Of a stretch of 11,546 nucleotides of DNA, positions 1-5,695 are shown in pieces (within the stretch, counting starts at the first letter, position 1; each line of letters starts with the position of its first letter). The translations under genes were made by a program, and so were the position numbers. The notes under the pieces were generated by a model. The model saw only the letters and a list, made by a program, of their open reading frames with translations, did not search any database and was not told the DNA's origin. Origin of the DNA: Anaerolineales bacterium (GTDB taxonomy: Bacteria > Chloroflexota > Anaerolineae > Anaerolineales > Villigracilaceae); contig JAQTWR010000056.1 in the NCBI GenBank assembly GCA_028689195.1, positions 1-11,546 of the forward strand. The letters run 5' to 3'.

Positions 1-582
1 CAGGCGGATCAATGCGGCGCACAGCAGGGTCTTGCCCGTGCCAGTTGCCATTTCCAGCAGGAACTTCCTGCGTCGTTCGTTGTCGAAGCCTTTGGCAATA
101 GCATCCAGCGCGCGGATTTGATACCCGCGCAATTTAATATCATCCCGAAAGCGTTTCAGGTAATCGGGCTTCAAGTTGACCGAGAGCAACGGATTCGGCG
201 GCTGCAAATTTTTCAGCAGCAGGCGCTCCATATCTTCTTGTGAAGGCAATCTCTCGATGCGGTAAGCGTCATGCTCCTGCGCCCGTTGTAAATTCCAAAA
301 CCAATGTTCCCGCCCATTGGAGAGGATGACAAAAGGCGCGTTCAGGTTTTGAGCATATCCACGCGCTTGTTCCTTTGCGTTATACGGGTCTTTATCTTCC
401 CGCTTGGCTTCCAGCACGCACAACACGCGCCCGTTTTTGTCTAGCAGCAAATAATCCGCCCGACCGGTTTGAGTATAATATTCAAACTTCATCTGGCGCG
501 AGTCTAGCAAATCCCATTTGCTGTGTTTGAGTTCTTCGTCAATCAATATTCGTGAAAACGCTTCGCTGTTTTGTGGTGTCAT
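1..582 (-). CDS. hsdR: Type I restriction endonuclease R subunit-like protein, N-terminal part (cut by window edge)
   Basis: This reads leftward from ATG 582-580 and stays open to base 1, giving 194 residues. I translated it by hand from the reverse complement. Residues 41-60 carry a PD-(D/E)xK nuclease signature: RAD (D43), then LEAK (E58, K60), then R61. LRGYQIRALDAI (151-162) is the Q-motif-like element before the helicase domain, and ATGTGKT (179-185) is Walker A. This order, with Walker A near residue 180, fits HsdR proteins of the shorter EcoEI-like type. Family knowledge: HsdR uses ATP to translocate DNA and cleaves unmethylated DNA together with HsdM and HsdS. A GGAAAGG ribosome-binding site (597-591 region) precedes the start. 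The gene diverges from the phage operon, and no M or S gene is visible. It could instead be a solitary DEAD/DEAH helicase-nuclease. The rest of the gene lies outside the window. Confidence 0.85.
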   Translation of the reverse strand, partial: MTPQNSEAFSRILIDEELKHSKWDLLDSRQMKFEYYTQTGRADYLLLDKNGRVLCVLEAKREDKDPYNAKEQARGYAQNLNAPFVILSNGREHWFWNLQRAQEHDAYRIERLPSQEDMERLLLKNLQPPNPLLSVNLKPDYLKRFRDDIKLRGYQIRALDAIAKGFDNERRRKFLLEMATGTGKTLLCAALIRL

Positions 583-595
583 GAAAGCCTTTCCG

Positions 596-633
596 AAATA
601 AAAACCGCCTATGCAGTTAAGTTGCGTAGGCGG
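596..633 (-). terminator. Rho-independent terminator-like hairpin on the minus strand
   Basis: CCGCCTATGCA (605-615) pairs with TGCGTAGGCGG (623-633) in an 11-bp stem with one G-U wobble. On the minus strand the stem is followed by U5-A-U3 (604-596). On the plus strand no T-run follows, so it acts leftward if at all. It ends about 14 bases before the restriction gene's ATG. It would therefore stop transcripts entering that gene, or act as a leader attenuator for it. Confidence 0.7.
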
Positions 634-649
634 TAGGATTTATGATAAT
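622..649 (+). promoter_or_regulatory. Weak candidate promoter
   Basis: TTGCGT (622-627), a 16-base spacer and GATAAT (644-649) resemble -35 and -10 boxes. They would place a start near 656, just before two hairpins and a terminator. The -35 is poor and overlaps the minus-strand hairpin, so this is only a possibility. Confidence 0.25.
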
Positions 650-655
650 ATCTCC

Positions 656-727
656 CTAACGACTGCGCGCCCGAATCGCGTAGTGCATTTCAAAGCCTCG
701 TGAGATTGGCGTCTCGTGGGGCTTTTT
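656..727 (+). ncRNA. Possible short structured transcript A
   Basis: ACTGCGCG (662-669) pairs with CGCGTAGT (677-684) around a 7-base loop, an 8-bp stem with one G-U pair. The terminator hairpin at 692-725 follows directly. Together with the weak promoter at 622-649 this could give an RNA of about 70 nt with no ORF. The second hairpin may instead be the terminator of a lost or distant gene. The case rests on structure only. Confidence 0.25.
692..727 (+). terminator. Rho-independent terminator (plus strand)
   Basis: AAAGCCTCGTGAGA (692-705) pairs with TCTCGTGGGGCTTT (712-725) around a 6-base loop. The stem is 14 bp including three G-U wobbles, and T723-T727 ends it. No plus-strand protein gene precedes it in the window, so what it terminates is unclear. 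Confidence 0.65.
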
Positions 728-760
728 ATATCGCGCAAGTATAAGGCACAAGAGCGGTAT

Positions 761-787
761 TTGAAAATAGAAAAGTTGTGCTATAAT
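761..787 (+). promoter_or_regulatory. Sigma70-type promoter with extended -10
   Basis: The consensus TATAAT (782-787) is preceded by TG plus one base (779-781), an extended -10. TTGAAA (761-766) is a good -35, although its 15-base spacer is short. This is the best promoter-like sequence I found in the window. The expected start is near 794. It drives either the small RNA that ends at the terminator at 850-888 or, by read-through, the capsid operon. Confidence 0.6.
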
Positions 788-793
788 GCGATT

Positions 794-888
794 AATTGAC
801 AGGGGCGGGTGAAAACCCATCCCCTACTCACGCCTGACTGAGTTCACAGAAACCGAGGCGCTCTTGATTGAGCGTCTCGGTTTTTTTT
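794..888 (+). ncRNA. Candidate small RNA or structured leader of the capsid operon
   Basis: About 95 nt lie between the promoter at 761-787 and the T-run at 881-888, with no ORF. Hairpin 1 has AGGGG (801-805) pairing with CCCCT (821-825), then a small internal loop, then GGGT (807-810) pairing with ACCC (815-818) under a GAAA loop, a GNRA-type tetraloop. Hairpin 2 has ACTCA (826-830) pairing with TGAGT (839-843) around an 8-base loop. Hairpin 3 is the terminator. Tight packing of three hairpins behind a promoter suggests a discrete RNA or an attenuating leader. I do not recognise an RNA family, and the role is unknown. Confidence 0.5.
850..888 (+). terminator. Strong rho-independent terminator
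   Basis: AACCGAGGCGCTC (851-863) pairs with GAGCGTCTCGGTT (870-882), 13 bp with a single G-U wobble and a 6-base loop. Eight Ts follow (881-888). It is the strongest terminator in the window. It lies 60 bases upstream of the scaffold gene, so transcripts from the 761-787 promoter must read through it to reach the capsid genes. Confidence 0.88.
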
Positions 889-917
889 GTTAACTCAGCG
901 GGACATACCCTACGCAA

Positions 918-940
918 CGCCAGCGGAAATGGCGGAAGGA
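918..940 (+). promoter_or_regulatory. Scaffold gene ribosome binding site next to a small hairpin
   Basis: GGAAGGA (934-940) stands 8 bases before ATG 949 and fixes the scaffold start. CGCCA (918-922) pairs with TGGCG (930-934) in a 5-bp stem whose last base is the first base of the ribosome-binding site. The site supports starting at 949 and not further upstream. A regulatory role for the stem is only a guess. Confidence 0.5.
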
Positions 941-948
941 TACTGAAC

Positions 949-1650
949 ATGAACAAACAGTTTTCACTTCTTCGACCTTTTGGGCTTTATTTTGACGCGA
1001 ACTCCGGCGGTGGAAGCGGAGGTACGAACGATCCTTCTCCTGACGGCGACAACAAGCCAAAGGGCAAGACGTTCACTCAAGAGGAACTGGACGCGCTGTT
1101 TACTCAACGCGCAACGCAGGCAAAGACCAGCGCATTGTCGGAATTGTTCAAGGAGATCGGCGTGGAAAATGCCGACACGTTGAAAGCCATCATCACGAAG
1201 GCAAAGGAAGCCGACGACGCGCAGAAAACCGAACTGCAAAAGGCGCAAGACAAAGCGAATGCGGCTGATAAGGCTCTCGCCGACCAGAAGACCGCGCACG
1301 AGACCGCACTGGCGGAACTCGAAAAGCGGATTCAAGACTCCGAGATCAAGATCACCGCAGGGAGCGAAGTCACCGACAAGGACGGCAAAGTCATCCGTCC
1401 CCGCGCCCGCGCAGACGCGCTCGATGTCATTTTGCTGAGCGTAGAACGCAAGGACATTGCCAAAAAAGACAATGCCTATACCGGTATCGAAGAAGCCCTC
1501 GACGCGCTGTTCAAAGCCAAGCCTTTCTTGTTTGAGGATGAACAGGCGATCCCCATCAAAGGCTCGCCGACAGATAACAAGTTGCGCAAGCCGAACAAAC
1601 CAAAATCCAACCTGGAGGATGACGAAAAGCCATTCTTCAACTCACTATAG
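949..1650 (+). CDS. Phage capsid scaffolding protein (DUF4355/gp20-like)
   Basis: A protein of 233 residues. A Gly/Ser/Pro/Asp-rich flexible stretch (17-40) is followed by the helix FTQEELDALF (42-51). A long Lys/Glu/Ala-rich coiled coil follows (about 60-137), then a second helical region (155-192) and a charged tail (200-229). Size, composition and position directly before the decoration and major capsid genes are typical of siphovirus scaffolds, which guide procapsid assembly and are then removed. The frame is open back to TTG 868, but that codon lies inside a terminator stem. ATG 949 has GGAAGGA at good spacing. The stop TAG overlaps the next gene's ribosome-binding site. No protease motif is visible, so it is probably not a fused maturation protease. 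Family by pattern, not by search. Confidence 0.8.
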   Translation: MNKQFSLLRPFGLYFDANSGGGSGGTNDPSPDGDNKPKGKTFTQEELDALFTQRATQAKTSALSELFKEIGVENADTLKAIITKAKEADDAQKTELQKAQDKANAADKALADQKTAHETALAELEKRIQDSEIKITAGSEVTDKDGKVIRPRARADALDVILLSVERKDIAKKDNAYTGIEEALDALFKAKPFLFEDEQAIPIKGSPTDNKLRKPNKPKSNLEDDEKPFFNSL

Positions 1651-1659
1651 GAGATTCTT

Positions 1660-2088
1660 ATGCCTGACCTTGTACTCGATACCAGTCGCAATTTGAACGT
1701 GGTTTTTGCCGAAGAAGCGGAAATCCGCGACTTCAAGGAAGCCGAGACACTTGCCGTAGGCGACTCAGTTTACATCACCGCCGCAGGCAAGGCACTGAAA
1801 ACCAATGCCGACGGCGTTGCGCCCGCGAAAGCGCAGGGGCGCGGAATCGTCGTGATGCGTACCGGCTCGACCGTGAGCGTAATGAAAAAGGGATACTTAG
1901 CCGGGTACGACCTTTCCGCGCTGGATTATGACGCGCAGGTGTTCCTCAGCAACACTCCCGGCAAATTGGCAACCGCCGCCGGAACCATCCCCGTTCCGTG
2001 CGGGCGCGTTTCATGCCTGACCAACGACAGCCAGACCAAAATTCTGTATGTCGAATTCGACTGGATCAACCAGTTCGCAGCCGCATAA
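1660..2088 (+). CDS. Capsid decoration / head-stabilising protein (DUF2190-like)
   Basis: A protein of 142 residues, almost entirely beta-strand with short Gly turns. It has the pattern seen in small capsid cement proteins: VGDSVYI near residues 31-37, a GRGIVVM strand near 62-68, and GRVSCLT near 113-119 close to the C-terminus. Lying between scaffold and major capsid genes fits a protein that binds the outside of the shell and stabilises it after expansion. AGGAG (1649-1653) lies 6 bases before ATG 1660 and overlaps the scaffold's stop. The family call is inferred from fold-like features and position. A different small head protein cannot be excluded. Confidence 0.65.
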   Translation: MPDLVLDTSRNLNVVFAEEAEIRDFKEAETLAVGDSVYITAAGKALKTNADGVAPAKAQGRGIVVMRTGSTVSVMKKGYLAGYDLSALDYDAQVFLSNTPGKLATAAGTIPVPCGRVSCLTNDSQTKILYVEFDWINQFAAA

Positions 2089-2094
2089 GGAGGT
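2087..2094 (+). promoter_or_regulatory. Near-perfect Shine-Dalgarno of the major capsid gene
   Basis: AAGGAGGT matches the 16S rRNA anti-Shine-Dalgarno over 8 bases and stands 6 bases before ATG 2101. It is the strongest ribosome-binding site I found in the window, as expected for the most abundant virion protein. It also overlaps the stop codon of the preceding gene. It favours ATG 2101 over the out-of-frame ATG at 2096. Confidence 0.8.
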
Positions 2095-2100
2095 AATGAT

Positions 2101-3180
2101 ATGCCTGCACCTACAACCATCGCCGGTATCCTCGATATTGCGGATTCCGAAAACACTTATGTCAATCAGGTTGGTCAAGTCCACGTGTACGACGCCATCG
2201 GCGAGTATACGGCAAGGCTCAATGCCAACCTTAATCTGATCACCGGTCTGTTCATCGAACGCACCACCACCAATGTCCAGTGGACATACCACGTTCCGGG
2301 CAACCGCGAATTGCAGCGTCAGGGCGGCATGGCGCGCGCCGGTGAGCAGAAGTTCCAAGCCAAGTACGGCGTGGCGCTGCCCATCTTCCAATTTGGCGAC
2401 GCGCTCGGCGGCGATTGGATCAACATGGCGTATATGACTATCGCCGACGTTGATCGCCAGGTCGCCGAAATCAAACTCGGCGCACGGCGCTTGCTCCGCA
2501 AGGAAGTGCTGCGGACGTTGTTCAACAATACCGACCTGCCCTATGAAGATTTGAAGTGGGATACCTTGACCATCAAGGGACTCGCCAATGGCGACGCAAC
2601 CTACTACCCGCCCTTGCCCGGATCGGATGATCTTGCTACTGCCGATAACTACGGCGAGACCGGATACGCAACTTCCGCGATTGACGACACCCACGATCCG
2701 ATCAAGTGGCATGCCGACAAACTCCACGCGCGTTTCCCCGATGAAATGGATGGCTTGGTTTTCATCTCCACCAACATGACGCCTTACGTCAAGGAATTGA
2801 CGGCGTTCCTCGAAGTTGGCGATCCGCGCATTTCGAAAGGCGGCTTGGCTGACAGACTCAACGGGCTGCCTGGCGGTTTGCCCGGGCGCGTAATCGGTCG
2901 CGCACATGAGGTATGGGTTGTCGAGTGGGCGGATGTGCCGAGCAATTACTCGGTCAGCCTTGCGCCATCCTACGAAAAACCGATCCAGAAGCGCATTGAC
3001 ATCCCCGAAGCGAACCTGCCGAGCGACCTGACCCTTATCAAGGTCAGCGACAAATTCCCGTTGGAGAAATCCGATTGGGTGTGGCGCTTCGGTCTCGGCG
3101 TGGTCAACCGTCTCAACGGCTTCTGCCTCGAATGCGGCACTGGTGGAACTTACACCGTGCCGACCAGCCTTGCCCGCTAA
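2101..3180 (+). CDS. Major capsid protein
   Basis: A protein of 359 residues, directly after scaffold and decoration genes and behind the strongest ribosome-binding site here. The N-terminal region (residues 1-60) starts helical and moves to strands. The middle has a long helix (about 118-146, with DVDRQVAEIKLGARRLLRK) like the spine helix of HK97-fold capsids. A loop-rich Gly/Asp stretch (150-200) follows, then mixed alpha/beta (205-330). Length fits a HK97-fold shell protein assembled on a separate scaffold. No N-terminal delta domain or protease site is evident, consistent with the separate scaffold. I cannot name the exact Pfam family without a profile search, but the role is well supported by synteny and size. 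Confidence 0.85.
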   Translation: MPAPTTIAGILDIADSENTYVNQVGQVHVYDAIGEYTARLNANLNLITGLFIERTTTNVQWTYHVPGNRELQRQGGMARAGEQKFQAKYGVALPIFQFGDALGGDWINMAYMTIADVDRQVAEIKLGARRLLRKEVLRTLFNNTDLPYEDLKWDTLTIKGLANGDATYYPPLPGSDDLATADNYGETGYATSAIDDTHDPIKWHADKLHARFPDEMDGLVFISTNMTPYVKELTAFLEVGDPRISKGGLADRLNGLPGGLPGRVIGRAHEVWVVEWADVPSNYSVSLAPSYEKPIQKRIDIPEANLPSDLTLIKVSDKFPLEKSDWVWRFGLGVVNRLNGFCLECGTGGTYTVPTSLAR

Positions 3181-3191
3181 CAGGTGAATCC

Positions 3192-3458
3192 ATGGCTACC
3201 GAATTAGCAATGGCAATGCGCCGCATTAAGGCGCAAGAATCACTGGTGCAGCAACTGGCTGAACTCAATCGCAAGATGGATTTGGTCATGGCTCATCTCG
3301 GCATTGTGGACAAGCAGCCTGCCGTGGAAGAAGCCCTCCCCGTCGAAACTGTGACCGAGCAGAAAGTGGATGAACCGCCCGTTGAGACTGTGATCGAAGC
3401 AGGCGCGGACGAACCGCCCGTCGAAACTGCGAATCAGCCGAAAGCCAAGAAGAAATAA
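3192..3458 (+). CDS. Small acidic repeat protein of unknown function
   Basis: An 88-residue product from ATG 3192, with AGGTG just upstream. The frame is open further upstream, but that part lies inside the capsid gene. The N-terminal half (2-37) is a likely amphipathic helix or coiled coil. The C-terminal half is a low-complexity tail built from a 13-residue unit, PVETV..., repeated at 50-62 and 63-75 with a shortened copy at 76-83, ending in a KAKKK basic patch. Proteins of this size often sit between capsid and connector genes, but I do not recognise the family. The helix plus flexible tail might be a capsid-associated accessory. The function is unknown. Confidence 0.75.
   Translation: MATELAMAMRRIKAQESLVQQLAELNRKMDLVMAHLGIVDKQPAVEEALPVETVTEQKVDEPPVETVIEAGADEPPVETANQPKAKKK
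3339..3440 (+). repeat. 39-base in-frame tandem repeat
   Basis: Two full copies (3339-3377 and 3378-3416) and a partial third (3417-3440) encode PVETV[TI]E....DEP. The DNA copies have diverged mainly at third codon positions and in the middle of the unit. Confidence 0.75.
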
Positions 3459-3465
3459 CCAAACG

Positions 3466-3492
3466 AGCGGGACGGGAAATCCCCGTCCCGCT
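3466..3492 (+). terminator. Hairpin closing the capsid block, probably a partial terminator
   Basis: AGCGGGACGGG (3466-3476) pairs perfectly with CCCGTCCCGCT (3482-3492), an 11-bp GC-rich stem with a 5-base loop. The following bases are AT-rich (TATTAAATTAT) but not a proper T-run, so termination would be incomplete. It lies 8 bases after the repeat protein's stop and 23 bases before the connector gene. It could lower expression of downstream neck genes or protect the capsid mRNA 3' end. Confidence 0.6.
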
Positions 3493-3515
3493 TATTAAAT
3501 TATCTGGATAAGAAA

Positions 3516-3947
3516 ATGACACTTACCTGCGCACAAGTTGAAACTGTATTGGTCTCGCGCTGCAAGAAGCGCATGGCGTTTGTCGAGTTTGCAATCACGA
3601 CCAACGGCAATAACGCCGACCTCAATGACCCTATCTGCAATGCGTTACAGGTCATAGGAATCACCCCGGCGAACATTGCCAGCGTCGCAGATAGCGACCT
3701 TGAAACGGTGACAGATGCCGCGAAACTCTGCGATCTGGCTGAGGTCAGGTTGCTGGAAAACATCCTCGGTAATTCCGACAAGGTCACATTACAGGCTGCC
3801 AGCGGGACCGAGCATTTCAGCAATTTCAACGACGCGCTGGAGAAAATCATCGCGCGAAAGCAAAAAGAACTGCAATCCAAGTACGGCATAGGCTTGGGCA
3901 GTCTGTCGCCCGGCAAGGTCAGCCTTTCCTTTCAATCCAAGAAATGA
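3516..3947 (+). CDS. Putative head-tail connector (adaptor) protein
   Basis: A protein of 143 residues, mostly helical. Helices are apparent at 5-27, 35-50, 60-85 and 100-120, with a short loop-rich C-terminus. Phage adaptor proteins of the gp6/gp15 type are small helical bundles that dock under the portal. Their genes come first after the capsid gene, as here. No sequence motif is decisive, so the call rests on size, helical content and synteny with the closure and completion genes that follow. The ribosome-binding site is weak (GGATAAG). Its stop TGA overlaps the next ATG in ATGA. Confidence 0.6.
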   Translation: MTLTCAQVETVLVSRCKKRMAFVEFAITTNGNNADLNDPICNALQVIGITPANIASVADSDLETVTDAAKLCDLAEVRLLENILGNSDKVTLQAASGTEHFSNFNDALEKIIARKQKELQSKYGIGLGSLSPGKVSLSFQSKK

Positions 3948-4339
3948 TCACCAATACTACCTTGACTGTCTACAACAAATACGTTGATCCACAAACCCGC
4001 TCGGAGGTTATCCAGCGGAGCGAGATCGGCGCGGCGCTATGGCAGTCTGCCAGCGCGGTCAGCCAAAGTAAATCCGCGACCATTGCGGCGGACATGGCAA
4101 GCATCGCCATCCCGTTTGCGGAGTGCGCCAACTACAAACCGCCGAAGGAATGGCTTGCCCTCGAAGATAAAAGCGGATTTTGGACTCTGCGCGAAGGCGA
4201 CGAAATCGCGCGCGGAATCGTGACCGAAGCGCTCAACACTGCGCGGCAACTTTATGACGAAGTTCTGACCATTCGGTCTGTTGCCCGCATGGATCAGGGT
4301 TCGCCCAATACTCATCACTTTCTAGTAGGCGCAAAATGA
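3944..4339 (+). CDS. Putative head-closure / minor capsid protein
   Basis: A protein of 131 residues. It starts TLTVYNKYVD (6-15), resembling the TIYNKY start of a small head-closure protein family in Firmicutes siphophages. A beta-rich middle contains IAIPFAE (53-59), followed by WLALEDKSGFWTLREGDEI (69-87) and a C-terminal helix and strand. This is the layout of closure proteins with an SH3-like barrel that seal the connector after DNA packaging. It overlaps both neighbours by ATGA junctions and has no clear ribosome-binding site of its own, so it is likely translated by coupling. The family call is from memory of related sequences. Confidence 0.65.
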   Translation: MITNTTLTVYNKYVDPQTRSEVIQRSEIGAALWQSASAVSQSKSATIAADMASIAIPFAECANYKPPKEWLALEDKSGFWTLREGDEIARGIVTEALNTARQLYDEVLTIRSVARMDQGSPNTHHFLVGAK

Positions 4340-4728
4340 CCAAGCCAAGAATTGATACGCCGCGCGGTTCAGTCTTCATTGGCAAGAACGGCAAAGCCAA
4401 ACTGGAGTTCAATACCAATTTTCAACGCAAGTGGCAGGGTAATTACTCTGCCGCGCAAGCATTTGTGGATAGCGAGGTTCTCCGGCTGAGCGAGCCGTTT
4501 ACTCCTCTACTGACTTCCATGCTGATTAAGTCGGGCATTCTTGGCACGGACATCGGCTCCGGAACTGTGGAATGGATTGCGCCATACGCGAAGGCGCAAT
4601 ACTACCGTCCGCGCATTGGCACACAAACGGGAGCGTTGCGCGGCGGCTTCTGGTTCGAGCGTATGAAGGCTATCCACCGCAATCGTATTATCGAGGGAGC
4701 GCGCAGGATTGCAGGGAGAATCGGATGA
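4336..4728 (+). CDS. Minor capsid protein, Minor_capsid_2-like (tail completion)
   Basis: A protein of 130 residues. The segment from about 32 to 130 carries features I associate with the Minor_capsid_2 family: AQAFVDSEVLRLSEPFTPLL, then KSGILGTDIGSG (about 62-73), WIAPYAKAQYY (79-89), and FWFERMKAIHRN near the end. In related phages this protein sits at the head-tail junction as a tail-completion component. An unusual Lys-rich head (residues 1-28) precedes this core. AGG (4327-4329) lies 6 bases before ATG 4336. The gene overlaps both neighbours by 3-4 bases. Confidence 0.72.
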   Translation: MTKPRIDTPRGSVFIGKNGKAKLEFNTNFQRKWQGNYSAAQAFVDSEVLRLSEPFTPLLTSMLIKSGILGTDIGSGTVEWIAPYAKAQYYRPRIGTQTGALRGGFWFERMKAIHRNRIIEGARRIAGRIG

Positions 4729-5153
4729 GCATCATTACCGCAGTGCGGGATTACCTGTTGACTTACGACGGTCTAAAAGACGGCGCGCTGGTAACGGTGG
4801 ATTCTCTTGGAAGCGAGCCGACACAGTACGCGGTGATCCCGGTACCTGGCGCGAGAATTGTCGAACGATACATTGACGGCAGTTCAAGGCGCGAGTTCCC
4901 ATTTTTGATTCAGTCCACCGAATCCACCGCTGACGATTTGGAACGCATCGAAAACAGCGGATTTTACGAAGCGCTGGCGGATTGGTTCGAGGTGCAGACA
5001 GACGCGGGAAACCTGCCTGTCCTTGACACAGGTAAAACTGCAACAGAGATTGAAGCCGTGAATTGGGCTTTTGTGTACCAGCAAGGCGAGAGTCTGACTG
5101 GAATTTATCAAATCACCTGCAAGGTGGTTTACGAGCAATCTGCACGAACATAA
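4725..5153 (+). CDS. Minor capsid protein, Minor_capsid_3-like (tail terminator)
   Basis: A protein of 142 residues from ATG 4725, preceded by AGGGAG (4713-4718) and overlapping the previous stop. The open frame begins earlier, at 4572, but only inside the upstream gene. An N-terminal helix (2-15) leads into strands rich in Val/Ile and then a helix (about 84-94, DWFEVQTDAG following). Ending in a beta-hairpin with ITCKVVYEQ, it follows the pattern of Minor_capsid_3/tail terminator proteins, which cap the tail tube and define the head-proximal end. Position directly before the tail tube gene agrees. Confidence 0.7.
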   Translation: MSIITAVRDYLLTYDGLKDGALVTVDSLGSEPTQYAVIPVPGARIVERYIDGSSRREFPFLIQSTESTADDLERIENSGFYEALADWFEVQTDAGNLPVLDTGKTATEIEAVNWAFVYQQGESLTGIYQITCKVVYEQSART

Positions 5154-5165
5154 AAAGGAGAAACA

Positions 5166-5651
5166 ATGTCTACAAAAATCAAACGCTCTCAATTCAAAAC
5201 ATTTTTGAATGTCAACCCTGGCGCTGTCGCAACCTACGCTCTGATTGGCGACGGGGTCAAGTCGAGCAAAATCAATTACAACCCGAAGACGAGCGAGGAG
5301 ACTTACATCCACGAAGATAATGCAAATATCAGCGTGGATTCTTACGCGCCTGTCATGCCCGTCGAGCAGACTGCAAAAGCGGGCGACGATGTTTTTGAAT
5401 TCGTGGACGCGCTGAGAAAAGCCCGCGCTGTGCTGGCAGACGCCGAAACCGATATTGTCAATGTATGGCTGTACGAAACGCCGTCTCTTGGAGAGTATCC
5501 AGCCGAAAAGCAGCCCGTCTCGATTCAAATTGACGACTTCGGAGGCGATGGCGGCGTTGCGACCAACATCAATTACACCATCAATTACTTGGGAAACCCA
5601 ATAACGGGAACATTCAACCCAACCAGCGGCGCGTTCACGCCTGATGCTTAA
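5166..5651 (+). CDS. Major tail protein (tail tube subunit)
   Basis: A protein of 161 residues with alternating beta-strands. It opens with a Lys-rich segment and FKTFLNVNPG (11-20), then YALIGDGVKSSKINYNP (24-40), the usual 'x LIGDGV' start of tube proteins. It ends with NYTINYLGNPITGTFNPTSG (137-156), the characteristic closing hairpin. Tube subunits stack into hexameric rings around the tape measure. AAGGAG (5155-5160) lies 5 bases before ATG 5166, a strong site as expected for an abundant virion protein. It is one of the few tail genes not overlapping its upstream neighbour. Confidence 0.85.
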   Translation: MSTKIKRSQFKTFLNVNPGAVATYALIGDGVKSSKINYNPKTSEETYIHEDNANISVDSYAPVMPVEQTAKAGDDVFEFVDALRKARAVLADAETDIVNVWLYETPSLGEYPAEKQPVSIQIDDFGGDGGVATNINYTINYLGNPITGTFNPTSGAFTPDA

Positions 5652-5659
5652 ATAGATAA

Positions 5660-5690
5660 GCCCTCAGTCTGCAATGGCTGAGGGCGGAGG
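5660..5690 (+). promoter_or_regulatory. Hairpin abutting the chaperone gene's ribosome binding site
   Basis: GCCCTCAG (5660-5667) pairs with CTGAGGGC (5678-5685) around a 10-base loop. GGAGG (5686-5690) begins at the very next base and precedes the GTG start at 5696. There is no T-run, so it is not a terminator. It could act as an mRNA-stabilising end for the tube gene or a stem lowering translation of the chaperone. Confidence 0.45.
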
Positions 5691-5695
5691 TCTTT

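Larger units (their letters stand above)
583..948. other. Gene-free, hairpin-rich intergenic region
   Basis: This is the only stretch over 300 bases without a credible gene. It separates the leftward restriction gene from the rightward capsid operon. Neither strand has a convincing ORF. The open frame entering from TTG 868 begins inside a terminator and continues into the scaffold gene, so it is not a real extension. The region holds five or six inverted repeats, one good promoter and three terminator-like hairpins, listed separately. No tRNA-like T-arm or CRISPR repeat is seen. Confidence 0.85.

Noticed and set aside
605..633. Integron attC-like site, because the loop reads GTTAAGT.
   Set aside because: The core-like word is in the loop and not at the outer ends, no partner core site is present, and the U-run fits a terminator better.
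661..690. tRNA-like fragment (CCGAATC word) as an attachment site.
   Set aside because: No full T-arm, acceptor stem or repeated att core is visible.
887..915. Promoter between the terminator and the scaffold gene (TTGTTA at 887-892).
   Set aside because: No acceptable -10 lies at 16-18 bases. TACCCT at 906-911 is too close and too far from consensus.
868..948. Upstream extension of the scaffold gene from TTG 868.
   Set aside because: The codon lies in the terminator loop and stem and the encoded peptide includes the T-run. ATG 949 has a proper ribosome-binding site.
2011..2907. 298-codon open frame on the minus strand.
   Set aside because: It lies antisense to the well-supported capsid genes, has no family-like motif, and is explained by their codon bias.
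4884..5528. 214-codon open frame on the minus strand.
   Set aside because: It is a shadow of the tail terminator and tube genes, spanning their junction, with no ribosome-binding site or recognisable domain.
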